Shown here in pieces: positions 29,805 through 39,362 of a stretch of DNA of 64,000 nucleotides. Positions within the stretch are counted from its first letter, which is position 1; each line of letters begins with the position of its first letter. Location of the stretch: NCBI RefSeq assembly GCF_001266615.1, contig NZ_LGHZ01000011.1, positions 181,647-245,646 of the forward strand, in the 5' to 3' direction. The notes under the pieces were generated by a model. That model had not been told where the DNA came from. It saw only the letters and a list, made by a program, of their open reading frames with translations, and searched no databases. This DNA is from Kluyvera genomosp. 1. Lineage in GTDB: Bacteria; Pseudomonadota; Gammaproteobacteria; Enterobacterales; Enterobacteriaceae. The position numbers were made by a program, and so were the translations under genes.

Positions 29805-32115
29805 ACGCCGTTAACGTGAGTTCAGGGCCGTTATACTTTTCAACCCAGGCCAACGCTGTATTCCCCGCACAGCCATTCCCCAGCCGCGAGCTGGGGATAT
29901 CTTTAGTAAGCACGTTTACCGCCCCGTTTTTGCAGATGCCACCGGCCTGCAGATCCAAATCGGGCCACGCGCCTTCGTGCAGGCACATCACGCCGGGTTT
30001 AATGTCTTCGCTCACTACCACACCCGCCAGCACCTGCCCACGGTGGTTCCACAGCCGTACCACGTCCCCATCGTTGATTTGCCGCGCCTGTGCATCCTGC
30101 GGATGTAGCGTGAGCGGCTCGCGTCCAGCCACGGCGTACTGTTCGCGTAGCGAGGTATGGTTGAGCTGGCTGTGCAGGCGGTGCGCCGGATGGGCCGACA
30201 GCAGTTCAAGCTGGCCCGGCTGCGCGTTGCCGTGCCATTCGTCAGGCTCCAGCCACATTGGATGCGGCGGACAGTCCGGGTACTGGAAGCTGGCGATACG
30301 CTCAGAATAGATCTCAATCTTACCGCTCGGCGTTTTGAGCGGGTTCGCCTGCGGATCGGCGCGAAACGCGCCAAAGCGCACAAACCCGGCGTTTTGTTCG
30401 CTCTCTGGCATCTCAATCAGTTCGTTGGCCTGCCAGAAGCGTTCAAACGGCGGCAACGTAACCTGCTGGCTGGCACCGCGCTCAGCGGCGATATTGTAGA
30501 ACGTCTCCAGCCACTGCAGCTCGCTTTTACCTTCGGTATAACGCGCACGTCCGCCCGACTGCCAAAGTTCGCTTAAATCGGCAAACACCTGCCAATCATC
30601 TCGCGCTTCATCCTGTGGCATCACCACTCGCTTCATCGGCACCAAATGCTGGTTACTGTAATCGCCGGTCATGGTGAGGTCGTTGCGTTCAAATGAGGTG
30701 GTGGCGGGCAGGACAATATCCGCGTGGCGTGCTGCCGCCGTCCAGTTGCATTCAGAAATGATCACCAACTCCGGCTTTTGCCAGGCGCGAATCAAGCGGT
30801 TGGTGTCCTGGTGATGGGTAAAGTTAGCGCCGCCGGCCCACCAGACAAAGCGAATATCCGGGAATTGGCGATCCAGACCGTTGTGCTGATACGGCGCGCC
30901 GGGGTTATCCAGCGCTTCAACAATCCGCGCCACCGGGATTTTATCTACCGCATCAACGCCGCCCTGCACCGTGCCCTGCATTGAGGCCAGCACCGCTGCG
31001 CGACGCGTTGGATTACCGCCGTTGGCAAAATGGTAAGAAAGGCCAAACCCGCCGCCCGGTGTACCAATTTGCCCCAGCATGGCGGCTAGGGTCACCAGCA
31101 TCCAATGTTTTTGCTCGCCAAACTGCTGGCGCTGCATGCCCCATCCAGACATCAACATGGTGGTGTTATGACGGAAAATGTCTGCTAGTTCGCAGATTTT
31201 AGCCGCACTGACACCGCAGATCGCCGCCGCCCACTCGGCAGATTTGACTTCACCGTCATTTTTGCCCAGCAGATAGTCAGCAAAGGTGGGGAAACCGGTA
31301 GTGTAGCGCGATAAAAACTCCGCATCGTGCCAGTCATTGATCAGCAGCGTATGGGCAATGCCCAGCATCATGGCCACATCGGTCCCCATATGCGGCGCAA
31401 TCCACTCCATTGATTCACCGAAAAAGGCGACAGTTTCCGATCGCATCGGATCGATGCAGATCAGCCGTTTGCCGCTTTGGCGCAGCTGTTCAAAATAGGG
31501 TAACCCCTGCTCATCGGAAGCGTTCCAAGAAATCTTCAGCGTATTCAGCGGATTGGCACTCCACAGCACCACCACGTCAGAATGCTCCAGCACCATCGGC
31601 CAGCTGGTCTGCTGCTGATAAACCTCATTGCCGCCCACCACGTGGGGCATAATCGCCTGCGCCGCGCCAGTCGAGTAATCGCCAAGATGGCCGGTATAGC
31701 CGCCTGCCAGGCTCATATAGCGCTGAAGTAACGTCGCCGCTTTGTGGAATACCCCGTTGGAACGCCAGCCGTAGGAACCGGCGAAAATTGACGATGGACC
31801 ATAGCTGTCGCGAATACGACGGTGCTGGCGGTCGATCATCGCCAGCGCATCGTCCCAGCTTACCCGCACAAATTCATCCTGCCCGCGCACACCCTGCGGG
31901 CTATCTGGCGATGCCAGAAATCCTTTACGCACCATCGGATAACGCACGCGCGTTTTGCTGTGCACCTGGTCGCGCACCACGCTTTGCAGCGAGTTGGTAA
32001 ACGTGGTTTTAAGCGCCCCGCGCGAGGAAAGAACCTGCTCGCCGTCAGTTTCAACCCACATGGGTCCCCAATGGGCGGCGGTAAGGATGGTTTTGGTTGT
32101 CGCTGAATTTGCCAA
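29782..32115 (-). CDS. bisC: BisC, biotin/methionine sulfoxide reductase (molybdoenzyme)
   Basis: Cytoplasmic bis-MGD molybdoenzyme of the DMSO-reductase family that reduces biotin d-sulfoxide and free methionine S-sulfoxide. 777 residues with no Tat signal. Characteristic stretches include [14 protein letters not shown] at the N-terminus, GDYSTGAAQ near 144 (Ser ligand region for Mo), [28 protein letters not shown] and [12 protein letters not shown]. The C-terminal cofactor domain ([14 protein letters not shown]) is complete. Monocistronic, divergent from yiaD. Confidence 0.96.
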   Translation of the reverse strand: MANSATTKTILTAAHWGPMWVETDGEQVLSSRGALKTTFTNSLQSVVRDQVHSKTRVRYPMVRKGFLASPDSPQGVRGQDEFVRVSWDDALAMIDRQHRRIRDSYGPSSIFAGSYGWRSNGVFHKAATLLQRYMSLAGGYTGHLGDYSTGAAQAIMPHVVGGNEVYQQQTSWPMVLEHSDVVVLWSANPLNTLKISWNASDEQGLPYFEQLRQSGKRLICIDPMRSETVAFFGESMEWIAPHMGTDVAMMLGIAHTLLINDWHDAEFLSRYTTGFPTFADYLLGKNDGEVKSAEWAAAICGVSAAKICELADIFRHNTTMLMSGWGMQRQQFGEQKHWMLVTLAAMLGQIGTPGGGFGLSYHFANGGNPTRRAAVLASMQGTVQGGVDAVDKIPVARIVEALDNPGAPYQHNGLDRQFPDIRFVWWAGGANFTHHQDTNRLIRAWQKPELVIISECNWTAAARHADIVLPATTSFERNDLTMTGDYSNQHLVPMKRVVMPQDEARDDWQVFADLSELWQSGGRARYTEGKSELQWLETFYNIAAERGASQQVTLPPFERFWQANELIEMPESEQNAGFVRFGAFRADPQANPLKTPSGKIEIYSERIASFQYPDCPPHPMWLEPDEWHGNAQPGQLELLSAHPAHRLHSQLNHTSLREQYAVAGREPLTLHPQDAQARQINDGDVVRLWNHRGQVLAGVVVSEDIKPGVMCLHEGAWPDLDLQAGGICKNGAVNVLTKDIPSSRLGNGCAGNTALAWVEKYNGPELTLTAFNPPANA

Positions 32116-32280
32116 GGCATACTCCTGGATAGCTGATGCAGGTGTTACGGCGATCTTTCATCATCGCTCGAAATTATTTACAAAAAGTTAAAAATCGAGG
32201 GGAATTTTCCCCGCTTTTGCACGTCATAATCAACCGCCACACCTGCCGTGGCAAAGAATAAAAAGGATTAAGGACATAAG

Positions 32281-32940
32281 ATGAAAAAACGCATTTTCAT
32301 GATTGCGGCTCTGGTGAGCGGCGCAATGGCGGTTTCTGGCTGTACGACTAACCCCTATACCGGTGAAAGCGAAGCGGGTAAAGCCGGGATCGGCGCAGGG
32401 CTGGGCTCATTAGTCGGCGCCGGTATCGGTGCGCTGTCATCGTCTAAACACGACCGAGGCAAAGGCGCACTGATTGGTGCCGCAGCGGGTGCTGCCGTGG
32501 GCGGCGGCGTGGGTTATTACATGGATGCGCAGGAAGCGAAACTGCGGCAGAAAATGCAGGGCACCGGCGTGAGCGTCACCCGTAACGGCGACAACATCGT
32601 GCTCAATATGCCTAACAACGTGACCTTCGACAGTTCGTCTTCCACGCTGAAACCCGCGGGTGCCAACACGCTGGTCGGCGTCGCCATGGTCCTGAAAGAG
32701 TATGAGAAAACCGCGGTGAACGTCGTCGGTTACACCGACAGCACCGGCGGCCAGCAGCTGAACATGAAACTGTCCCAGCAGCGTGCCGACTCAGTTGCCA
32801 GCTCGCTCATCACTCAGGGCGTCGCAGCCGCGCGCGTACGCACTTCCGGAATGGGCCCGGCGAATCCTATCGCTAGCAACAGCACCGAAGAGGGCAAAGC
32901 GCAGAACCGCCGCGTCGAGATCACCCTCAGCCCGATGTAA
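32281..32940 (+). CDS. yiaD: YiaD, OmpA-domain outer-membrane lipoprotein
   Basis: 219 residues. Lipoprotein signal with lipobox VSGC (Cys21), a Gly-rich glycine-zipper segment (about 35-85, GIGAGLGSLVGAGIGAL and GAAAGAAVGGGVGY), then an OmpA-like peptidoglycan-binding domain with VVGYTDSTGG and LSQQRADSVASSL and the conserved NRRVEI near the end. E. coli YiaD is a multicopy suppressor of a bamD defect. A REP-like hairpin follows it. Confidence 0.95.
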   Translation: MKKRIFMIAALVSGAMAVSGCTTNPYTGESEAGKAGIGAGLGSLVGAGIGALSSSKHDRGKGALIGAAAGAAVGGGVGYYMDAQEAKLRQKMQGTGVSVTRNGDNIVLNMPNNVTFDSSSSTLKPAGANTLVGVAMVLKEYEKTAVNVVGYTDSTGGQQLNMKLSQQRADSVASSLITQGVAAARVRTSGMGPANPIASNSTEEGKAQNRRVEITLSPM

Positions 32941-32948
32941 TCTTTTTA

Positions 32949-32977
32949 TTGCCGGGCGGTGCAACACCACCCGGCAA
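32949..32977. repeat. REP-like hairpin after yiaD
   Basis: TTGCCGGGCGGTG (32949-32961) pairs with CACCACCCGGCAA (32965-32977), one mismatch, 3-base loop. The core resembles the enterobacterial GCCCGGTGGCGC-type REP and the xylA-xylB intergenic repeat at 51973. There is no U-run after it. Confidence 0.55.
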
Positions 32978-33038
32978 AACACTTGCTTAGCCAGATTTTC
33001 GCGTTAAGGTGTTCTCACTTTCAGGCGAGAGAACTTCC

Positions 33039-34055
33039 ATGGCAAAATCAGCACGCCCCACCATTAGCGATGTGGCAAAAGCGGCAAAAACCGGCAAAAC
33101 CAGTATTTCACGCTATCTGAATGGCGAAAAACATCTGCTCTCAGATGCGCTTCTCGCACGCATTGAAACCGCCATTGCTGAACTCGACTACCGCCCAAGC
33201 CTGATGGCCCGCAACCTCAAACGCGGCCGTACCCGCCTGATAGGTCTTATCATCGCCGATATCACCAACCCCTACTCCGTCAACGTGTTGAGCGGTATCG
33301 AAGCGGCCTGCCGTGAGAAAGGCTTTACTCCGCTGGTGTGTAACACCAACAACGAGGTGAACCAGGAGCTGCACTATCTCGATCTGCTACGCAGTTATCA
33401 GGTAGAAGGCATTGTAGTGAATGCCGTGGGGATGCGGGAAGAAGGTCTCCAGCGCCTGCAACAGTCCGCGCTGCCAATGGTGCTGATTGACCGAAAAATC
33501 CCGGATTTCTCCTGTGATGTCGTAGGGCTGGATAACACCCAGGCCGCGACAACCGCCACCGAACACCTTATCGAACAGGGCTTTGAAGCGCTGCTGTTTA
33601 TCAGCGAACCGCTGGGCACCGTCAATACCCGTCGCGAGCGCCTGAGCGCCTTTCGTGCCACCCTCGCCCGCTATCCCGGCGTCGTGGCCGAAAACGCCGA
33701 AGTGCCGCTGGCCGAAAACACCCAGCTTGATAACACTCTGCGTCAGTTCCACCAGCAGCATCGCGGCATGCGCAAGGCGGTTATTTCCGCCAACGGTGCA
33801 TTAACGCTACAGGTTGCCCGCTCGCTTAAACGCATTGGTCTGAACTGGGGCAGCGATATTGGCCTACTCGGTTTTGACGAACTGGAATGGGCAGAACTGG
33901 CAGGCGTGGGCATCACCACCCTGAAACAGCCGACCTGGCAGATTGGCTACGCCGCCGTCGAGCAGGTTGTTCGGCGCATCGAAGGGGTTTCCGAATCTAT
34001 CCATGAGCAGGTCTTTTCCGGTGAGCTGATCGTTCGCGGATCAACGGCGCGTTAA
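33039..34055 (+). CDS. ptxS: LacI-family regulator of the 2-ketogluconate operon (PtxS-like)
   Basis: 338 residues. N-terminal HTH with TISDVAKAAKTGKTSISRYL, hinge LARNLKRGR-like segment near 60, then a periplasmic-binding-protein fold for effector. It lies 100 bases upstream of a kguE-kguK-kguT-ghrB operon on the same strand, the arrangement of Pseudomonas ptxS-kgu. A 14-bp palindrome at 34104-34117 in the gap resembles the PtxS operator. By analogy it represses the operon and is relieved by 2-ketogluconate. Start taken at ATG 33039 because the HTH begins there; the in-frame start at 33009 would add 10 residues. KdgR-type naming is also used for such proteins. Confidence 0.8.
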   Translation: MAKSARPTISDVAKAAKTGKTSISRYLNGEKHLLSDALLARIETAIAELDYRPSLMARNLKRGRTRLIGLIIADITNPYSVNVLSGIEAACREKGFTPLVCNTNNEVNQELHYLDLLRSYQVEGIVVNAVGMREEGLQRLQQSALPMVLIDRKIPDFSCDVVGLDNTQAATTATEHLIEQGFEALLFISEPLGTVNTRRERLSAFRATLARYPGVVAENAEVPLAENTQLDNTLRQFHQQHRGMRKAVISANGALTLQVARSLKRIGLNWGSDIGLLGFDELEWAELAGVGITTLKQPTWQIGYAAVEQVVRRIEGVSESIHEQVFSGELIVRGSTAR

Positions 34056-34103
34056 CATTCCTTCGTGATGGTGATCATAAATTCAACACCCTGAGATTCT
34101 CTT

Positions 34104-34117
34104 TGGAACCGATTCCA
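34104..34117. promoter_or_regulatory. PtxS/LacI-type operator before kguE
   Basis: TGGAACCGATTCCA is a near-perfect palindrome centred on the CpG typical of LacI-family operators. It matches the Pseudomonas PtxS operator TGAAACCGGTTTCA at 11 of 14 positions (from memory). It lies between the regulator stop and the kguE start, 39 bases upstream of the ATG. Confidence 0.7.
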
Positions 34118-34155
34118 TTTAGCGTATTAGAAAGAACGCTGGATTTGGAGTCCCT

Positions 34156-34911
34156 ATGCAAAGAAAAATCATGGTGGTCACTGCCGCTTATGGCTATGAC
34201 TCGGTACGTGCCGCAGGTGGACAAATCGCTATGCTGCCGGTTATCGCCGCTGCGGGGGCTGACGGCGTGGAAATTCGCCGCGAAATGTTCACCCCTGCCG
34301 AACAACAGGCGCTTCCCCAGCTGGCATCGGCAATTGCCTCAGTAGGCCTGCAGGCCTGCTACTCGGCTCCCGAGCCGCTGTTTATGTCCGATGGCACCCT
34401 CAATCCTCAACTTCCAGCGCTGCTTCAGGAAGCCAAAACGCTCAACGCGCTATGGCTGAAAGTATCCCTCGGTCACTTCACCAACGCGCTTCAGTTTACG
34501 ACCCTGCGCGACTGGCTCGACAGCAGCGGGATGAAACTGGTAGTGGAGAACGATCAGACCGTCTGTGGGCGATTACCGCCTATGCAGCGCTTTAACGCTG
34601 CTTGCCACACCCAGAAGCTGCCCGTGCAGCTGACCTTTGATATGGGTAACTGGCTGTGGGTCGGCGATACGCCGGAAGCAGCAGCCGAACAGCTCGCCCC
34701 GTCCGTGGGCTATGTCCACGTCAAAGCTGCCGTGGCGCATCACGATAGCTATCGCGCAGTGCCGCCGGACGAAGCGGATCCTCGCTGGCTACAGCTGCTC
34801 AATCAACTGCCTATCGACGTACCACGCGGTATCGAGTTCCCGTTAGAAGGGGCCGACCTAACCCAGGTGACGCGTCACTACGTCGAACTGTTACGCAAGG
34901 ACTCAATATGA
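34156..34911 (+). CDS. kguE: KguE, sugar phosphate isomerase/epimerase-like TIM-barrel protein
   Basis: 251-residue AP-endonuclease-2/xylose-isomerase-like TIM barrel. MVVTAAYGYDSVRAAGG at the start and GADGVEIRREMF, LVVENDQ and LTFDMGNW further along are family-type strands carrying acidic metal ligands. Its exact reaction in 2-ketogluconate use is not established in Pseudomonas; it is the first gene of the operon. GGAGT precedes the ATG. The stop overlaps kguK in an ATGA. Confidence 0.85.
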   Translation: MQRKIMVVTAAYGYDSVRAAGGQIAMLPVIAAAGADGVEIRREMFTPAEQQALPQLASAIASVGLQACYSAPEPLFMSDGTLNPQLPALLQEAKTLNALWLKVSLGHFTNALQFTTLRDWLDSSGMKLVVENDQTVCGRLPPMQRFNAACHTQKLPVQLTFDMGNWLWVGDTPEAAAEQLAPSVGYVHVKAAVAHHDSYRAVPPDEADPRWLQLLNQLPIDVPRGIEFPLEGADLTQVTRHYVELLRKDSI

Positions 34912-35846
34912 AAAATTCTTTGGATGTCATCACCATAGGTGAAGCGATGGCGATGTTTGTCGCGACGCAGACCGGCGATCTGGACGAGGTTGAGCAGTTC
35001 ATCAAACGGGTCGCCGGTGCCGAGCTTAACGTCGCTACTGGGCTGGCGCGACTTGGGCTGAAAGTGGGCTGGGTCAGCCGCGTCGGCAACGACAGTTTTG
35101 GCCGCTTCGTCCTGAAATCCCTGAAAAAAGAGGGTATTGATAGCCGTGCTGTTACCGTTGATGGCCAGTACGCAACGGGCTTTCAGCTCAAATCTAAAGT
35201 CGAAAATGGAACCGATCCCATTGTGGAATATTTCCGTAAAGGCTCGGCGGCCAGCCACCTTAGCGTGGACGATTACCACGAAGCGTACTTCGCCAGCGCC
35301 CGTCACCTCCATTTAAGCGGCGTCGCAGCAGCGCTGTCCGCCAGCTCTTATGAACTGCTAGCGCACACCGCCAGTACGATGAAAGCCCAGGGCAAAACGA
35401 TCTCCTTCGATCCAAACCTGCGGCCGGTTCTGTGGAAGAACGAAGCGGAGATGGTCGAAAAACTCAATGCGCTGGCGTTCCAGGCCGACTGGGTTCTACC
35501 GGGGTTAAAAGAAGGGATGATTTTAACCGGTCAGCAAACCCCGGAAGGTATTGCTGATTTTTATCTGCATCACGGCGTTAAAGCGGTGGTGCTGAAAACC
35601 GGGGCGGACGGTGCCTGGTATAAAACCGCCGACGGCGAACATGGCTGCGTTGCACCGGTAAAAGTGGATAACGTGGTTGATACGGTAGGCGCAGGAGATG
35701 GTTTTGCGGTCGGGGTTATCAGTGCCCTGCTGGAAGGCCGTTCGCTGCATCAGGCCGTGACCCGCGGGAACAAAATTGGCGCTCTGGCAATCCAGGTCCA
35801 GGGTGACAGCGAAGGATTACCCACACGTGAAGCGTTAGGTGAATAG
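34908..35846 (+). CDS. kguK: KguK, 2-ketogluconate kinase (PfkB family)
   Basis: 312-residue ribokinase/PfkB-family sugar kinase predicted to phosphorylate 2-ketogluconate at C6. PfkB motif 1 region GAELNVATGLARLG (about 43) and motif 2 DTVGAGDGFAVGVI with the catalytic Asp (about 262) are present. A KdgK-type 2-dehydro-3-deoxygluconokinase is the alternative by sequence alone; the operon context favours 2-ketogluconate. Translationally coupled to kguE by the ATGA overlap. Confidence 0.82.
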   Translation: MKNSLDVITIGEAMAMFVATQTGDLDEVEQFIKRVAGAELNVATGLARLGLKVGWVSRVGNDSFGRFVLKSLKKEGIDSRAVTVDGQYATGFQLKSKVENGTDPIVEYFRKGSAASHLSVDDYHEAYFASARHLHLSGVAAALSASSYELLAHTASTMKAQGKTISFDPNLRPVLWKNEAEMVEKLNALAFQADWVLPGLKEGMILTGQQTPEGIADFYLHHGVKAVVLKTGADGAWYKTADGEHGCVAPVKVDNVVDTVGAGDGFAVGVISALLEGRSLHQAVTRGNKIGALAIQVQGDSEGLPTREALGE

Positions 35847-35917
35847 CGTCACGTTACGATAACTGCCTCCCTGTACCCTACATGCAGCGGCGGCAAAGCG
35901 ATAATAGAGGCAGGCCT

Positions 35918-37198
35918 ATGAACAGCTCAACAAACGCAGCAAAACGTTGGTGGTACATCATGCCCATCGTGTTTATCACGTACAGCCTGGCGTATCTTGA
36001 CCGTGCGAACTTCAGTTTCGCCTCCGCGGCCGGTATTAACGAAGATTTAGGCATCACCAAAGGGATCTCTTCCCTGTTGGGCGCCCTGTTCTTCCTCGGC
36101 TACTTCTTCTTCCAAATCCCCGGCGCAATTTACGCCGAGCGGCGCAGCGTGCGTAAGCTCATTTTCGTCTGCCTGATTTTATGGGGCGGCTGCGCATCGC
36201 TCACCGGGATCGTCAGCAACATTCCTGCACTCGCTGCCATCCGCTTTATCCTCGGCGTGGTCGAAGCGGCGGTGATGCCAGCGATGCTCATCTACATCAG
36301 TAACTGGTTTACAAAATCGGAACGCTCACGCGCCAATACCTTCCTGATCCTCGGCAACCCGGTGACGGTACTGTGGATGTCGGTGGTTTCTGGCTACCTG
36401 ATTCAGGCGCTCGGCTGGCGTGAAATGTTCATCATCGAAGGTTTCCCGGCGGTCATTTGGGCATTTTGTTGGTGGGTGCTGGTAAAGGACAAACCGTCGC
36501 AGGTGGGCTGGCTCAGCGAGTCTGAAAAAGCGGCGCTGCAGGCACAACTGGAACGCGAGCAGCAGGGTATCAAAGCGGTACGTAACTACGGCGAGGCATT
36601 CCGCTCACGCAACGTTATTCTGCTGTGCATGCAGTATTTTACCTGGAGTATTGGGGTTTACGGGTTCGTCCTGTGGCTGCCATCGATCATTCGTAGCGGC
36701 GGCGCAAACTTAGGCATGGTGGAAGTCGGCTGGCTCTCTTCTGTCCCTTATTTAGCCGCTACGGTAGCGATGATTGTGGTCTCATGGGCCTCCGATAAGC
36801 TACAAAACCGCAAGCTGTTCGTCTGGCCGCTGCTGCTGATTGCTGCCTTTGCCTTTATCGGCTCCTGGGCCGTGGGTGCCGATCACTTCTGGCTCTCTTA
36901 TACCTTGCTGGTTATTGCCGGTGCCGCCATGTACGCCCCGTATGGCCCGTTCTTCGCCATCATTCCTGAAATGTTGCCGCGCAACGTGGCAGGGGGCGCG
37001 ATGGCGCTGATTAACAGTATGGGTGCGCTGGGTTCGTTCCTCGGCTCGTGGTTCGTCGGCTATCTCAACGGCACCACCGGCAGCCCGTCCGCCTCATACA
37101 TATTTATGGGGGTAGCGCTTTTTGCCTCAGTATGGCTAACTCTGATTGTTAAGCCTGCTAATAATCAACAGCTACCGGTTGGCGCACGCCACGCTTAA
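35918..37198 (+). CDS. kguT: KguT, 2-ketogluconate MFS transporter
   Basis: 426-residue anion:cation symporter (ACS)-type MFS protein with about 12 helices. The start YSLAYLDRANFSFA matches the D-galactonate/glucarate/2-ketogluconate transporter group, whose first helix has this LDRxN motif. The conserved GYLIQALGW and GREM-type loops follow. Start ATG 35918 has GAGGCAGG upstream; an in-frame ATG at 35882 is further from any ribosome site. The 71-base gap after kguK has no terminator, so it stays in the operon. Confidence 0.85.
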   Translation: MNSSTNAAKRWWYIMPIVFITYSLAYLDRANFSFASAAGINEDLGITKGISSLLGALFFLGYFFFQIPGAIYAERRSVRKLIFVCLILWGGCASLTGIVSNIPALAAIRFILGVVEAAVMPAMLIYISNWFTKSERSRANTFLILGNPVTVLWMSVVSGYLIQALGWREMFIIEGFPAVIWAFCWWVLVKDKPSQVGWLSESEKAALQAQLEREQQGIKAVRNYGEAFRSRNVILLCMQYFTWSIGVYGFVLWLPSIIRSGGANLGMVEVGWLSSVPYLAATVAMIVVSWASDKLQNRKLFVWPLLLIAAFAFIGSWAVGADHFWLSYTLLVIAGAAMYAPYGPFFAIIPEMLPRNVAGGAMALINSMGALGSFLGSWFVGYLNGTTGSPSASYIFMGVALFASVWLTLIVKPANNQQLPVGARHA

Positions 37199-37220
37199 AT
37201 TTTAACTTACGGAGATTTGC

Positions 37221-38195
37221 ATGAAGCCGTCCATTATTCTCTATAAAACGTTACCTGACGATTTACTGCATCGCCTGGAAGAGCATTTTACCGTGACTCA
37301 GGTCGCTAACCTGCGTCCGGAAACCGTCGCACAACATCACCAGGCGTTTGCCGAGGCAGAAGGCCTGCTGGGCTCCAGCGAAGCCGTCAATACCGCCCTG
37401 CTGGAGAAGATGCCCAAGCTGCGTGCCACCTCAACGATCTCCGTGGGTTACGATAACTTTGACGTGGACGCGCTGAACGCGCGTCGCGTGCTGCTGATGC
37501 ACACGCCAACCGTCCTGACCGAGACCGTCGCCGATACGCTAATGACGTTGGTGTTAAGCTCCGCCCGCCGCGTCGTGGAAGTGGCCGAGCGGGTAAAAGC
37601 CGGTGAATGGACGAAAGGCATTGGCCCGGATTGGTTTGGCGTGGATGTGCACCATAAAACGCTGGGTATCGTCGGCATGGGCCGTATTGGCATGGCGCTA
37701 GCGCAGCGCGCCCATTTCGGTTTCAACATGCCGATTCTGTACAACGCTCGCCGCCAGCATCCGCAGGCGGAGGAACGCTTTAATGCCCGCTACTGTGACT
37801 TAAATACGCTGCTGGAAGAGGCTGATTTTGTCTGCCTGATCCTGCCGCTGACCGAAGAGACGCATCACCTGTTCGGTGCTGAGCAGTTTGCCAGAATGAA
37901 GTCTTCCGCCATCTTTATTAATGCCGGTCGTGGCCCGGTGGTGGATGAGCAGGCGCTGATCGCCGCGCTGCAAAACGGCGAAATCCATGCTGCGGGTCTG
38001 GATGTGTTCGAGAAGGAGCCGCTGCCGGTCGATTCGCCGCTGCTAACATTGCCTAACGTGGTGGCGCTGCCGCATATCGGTTCCGCGACGCATGAGACGC
38101 GCTATAACATGGCGGCCTGTGCGGTGGATAACCTCATTGATGCGCTGCTGGGGAAAGTGGAGAAGAACTGTGTGAACCCGCAGGTCGCGGGATAA
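37221..38195 (+). CDS. ghrB: GhrB, 2-ketoaldonate/hydroxypyruvate reductase (2-ketogluconate reductase)
   Basis: D-2-hydroxyacid dehydrogenase, 324 residues, very close to E. coli GhrB (TkrA, YiaE), which reduces 2-ketogluconate, glyoxylate and hydroxypyruvate with NADPH. The Rossmann motif is [11 protein letters not shown] near 154; catalytic Arg is in NAGRGP (about 237), Glu in DVFEKEP (about 266) and His in LPHIGSAT (about 285). In Pseudomonas the fourth kgu gene, kguD, reduces 2-keto-6-phosphogluconate to 6-phosphogluconate; GhrB occupies that exact position here. ATG is preceded by GGAG. Confidence 0.93.
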   Translation: MKPSIILYKTLPDDLLHRLEEHFTVTQVANLRPETVAQHHQAFAEAEGLLGSSEAVNTALLEKMPKLRATSTISVGYDNFDVDALNARRVLLMHTPTVLTETVADTLMTLVLSSARRVVEVAERVKAGEWTKGIGPDWFGVDVHHKTLGIVGMGRIGMALAQRAHFGFNMPILYNARRQHPQAEERFNARYCDLNTLLEEADFVCLILPLTEETHHLFGAEQFARMKSSAIFINAGRGPVVDEQALIAALQNGEIHAAGLDVFEKEPLPVDSPLLTLPNVVALPHIGSATHETRYNMAACAVDNLIDALLGKVEKNCVNPQVAG

Positions 38196-38199
38196 TACG

Positions 38200-38226
38200 A
38201 AAAAGCCCGGCTTCTGCCGGGCTTTC
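38200..38226. terminator. Bidirectional terminator between ghrB and yiaF
   Basis: Perfect 8-bp stem AGCCCGGC/GCCGGGCT (38204-38211, 38216-38223) with a 4-base loop. TTT follows on the plus strand and TTTTT on the minus strand, so it can end both convergent genes. Confidence 0.88.
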
Positions 38227-38233
38227 TGAAGAC

Positions 38234-38944
38234 TTATTTGGTGGCGTTCACTGCCGCAGTCCAGGCCTGACTAAATGCCTGGTGCTGTGAAGCCAATGGC
38301 CCAATCAGCGTATTGTACTGACTCGCCTGCTGTGACGTTGGGAACTGAATGCCGTTAGCCACAAAGCTCACCTGAGTACCTTGCTGAGCGACAAAATCAC
38401 CCACCTGTACCAGTTGTTGAGTGAAGATCTGCGCAGCAGGGATCAGCGGCTGCAGCGCATCAGACGGTGCGGTGACAACTTTGCTATACACCTGATCAAA
38501 CACCGGCTTCAGATCGTCGGCCTGTTTCAGCGCCGCGTGCGCAGCATCCGCCTGCATTTTCGCATTCTGCAGTTGCTGACTCAGGACGTTCAGCGAACCA
38601 TTTGCCTGACGCAGCGGCTCGCGCTGGGTCATATAATCCTGCGGCACACGAATCGCGTTTACGCTATCAACAACCGGGCGCAAACCGGCGTCCATCGCCT
38701 GGCTCACCTGCTGTGAATAGCCATAAATGACGGCATAGTCGGAAACAAACGGCCCGAACTGTTTTTTCTGATCGGCTGTCAGCGTCGGCAGGCGTTCACC
38801 CCCGCGCATGACCGTATTCTGCAGGAAATCGACGAATGCTTTACGTTGATCGCCTTCCTTATCAAAACACCCACTCAGGCTAACAACCATCAATAACGCC
38901 GCAATAGGCGCAAACCAGCGAGAGCAGGACTTTCCTGTCGCCAT
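38234..38944 (-). CDS. yiaF: YiaF, DUF3053 lipoprotein
   Basis: 236 residues with an N-terminal signal and lipobox LSGC (Cys near 26), followed by an alpha-helical, Gln-rich domain. It matches E. coli YiaF (DUF3053), whose function is unknown. Sorting residue after Cys is Phe, suggesting outer-membrane transfer. Monocistronic, convergent with the kgu/ghrB operon. Confidence 0.92.
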   Translation of the reverse strand: MATGKSCSRWFAPIAALLMVVSLSGCFDKEGDQRKAFVDFLQNTVMRGGERLPTLTADQKKQFGPFVSDYAVIYGYSQQVSQAMDAGLRPVVDSVNAIRVPQDYMTQREPLRQANGSLNVLSQQLQNAKMQADAAHAALKQADDLKPVFDQVYSKVVTAPSDALQPLIPAAQIFTQQLVQVGDFVAQQGTQVSFVANGIQFPTSQQASQYNTLIGPLASQHQAFSQAWTAAVNATK

Positions 38945-39185
38945 TTTCTTACTCCTTCAGCCAAAAAAGCGCAAACTGGCACACGCGTGCCTAACGGTGA
39001 CAAGGATAGTCCAGAGCCGCGTCGCAAGATACCTTTTTCACACGTTCCCCACGGGTTCAGCAAAAATGTTAATAAGGTGTTGCGCCCATCACATTTATGG
39101 TAATGAATCCCGCCAAAGAAAAATAACTTAACCTAATGATATAAATGATTTTTACATTCTGCTATGCCGGTCATTACGGTCAAGG

Positions 39186-39200
39186 GAACGATAATCGCAC
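39186..39200 (+). promoter_or_regulatory. PcaR-like box 1
   Basis: GAACGATAATCGCAC matches 13 of 15 positions of the Pseudomonas putida PcaR box as I recall it (GTTCGATAATCGCAC). IclR-family PcaR/PcaU proteins bind it to control protocatechuate genes. Confidence 0.5.
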
Positions 39201-39253
39201 ACTTCCGTTTGGCGATGCATTGTGAGAAGTGCGGGTAAGTGATTTTATTGAAT

Positions 39254-39287
39254 GAACGATTAACGACATTACGTTCGATTATCGCCC
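39254..39287 (+). promoter_or_regulatory. PcaR-like boxes 2 and 3
   Basis: GTTCGATTATCGCCC (39273-39287) matches 13 of 15 positions of the PcaR box. A weaker copy, GAACGATTAACGACA, is at 39254. The pair lies about 75-110 bases upstream of the transporter start, which is a reasonable promoter distance. Confidence 0.5.
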
Positions 39288-39362
39288 AACTATCTCGATA
39301 CCCGCGGGAGAGATAAGAGATATCAATCCGGCTCTCTCACATCGCTTAGCAGGAATTACCGC

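Larger units (their letters stand above)
38945..39362. promoter_or_regulatory. yiaF / pcaK-like divergent promoter region
   Basis: 418 bases without a gene. It separates yiaF (minus) from the aromatic acid transporter (plus). The right half contains two or three repeats resembling the PcaR box, listed separately. AT-rich DNA at 39110-39160 is suitable for promoters. Confidence 0.5.
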
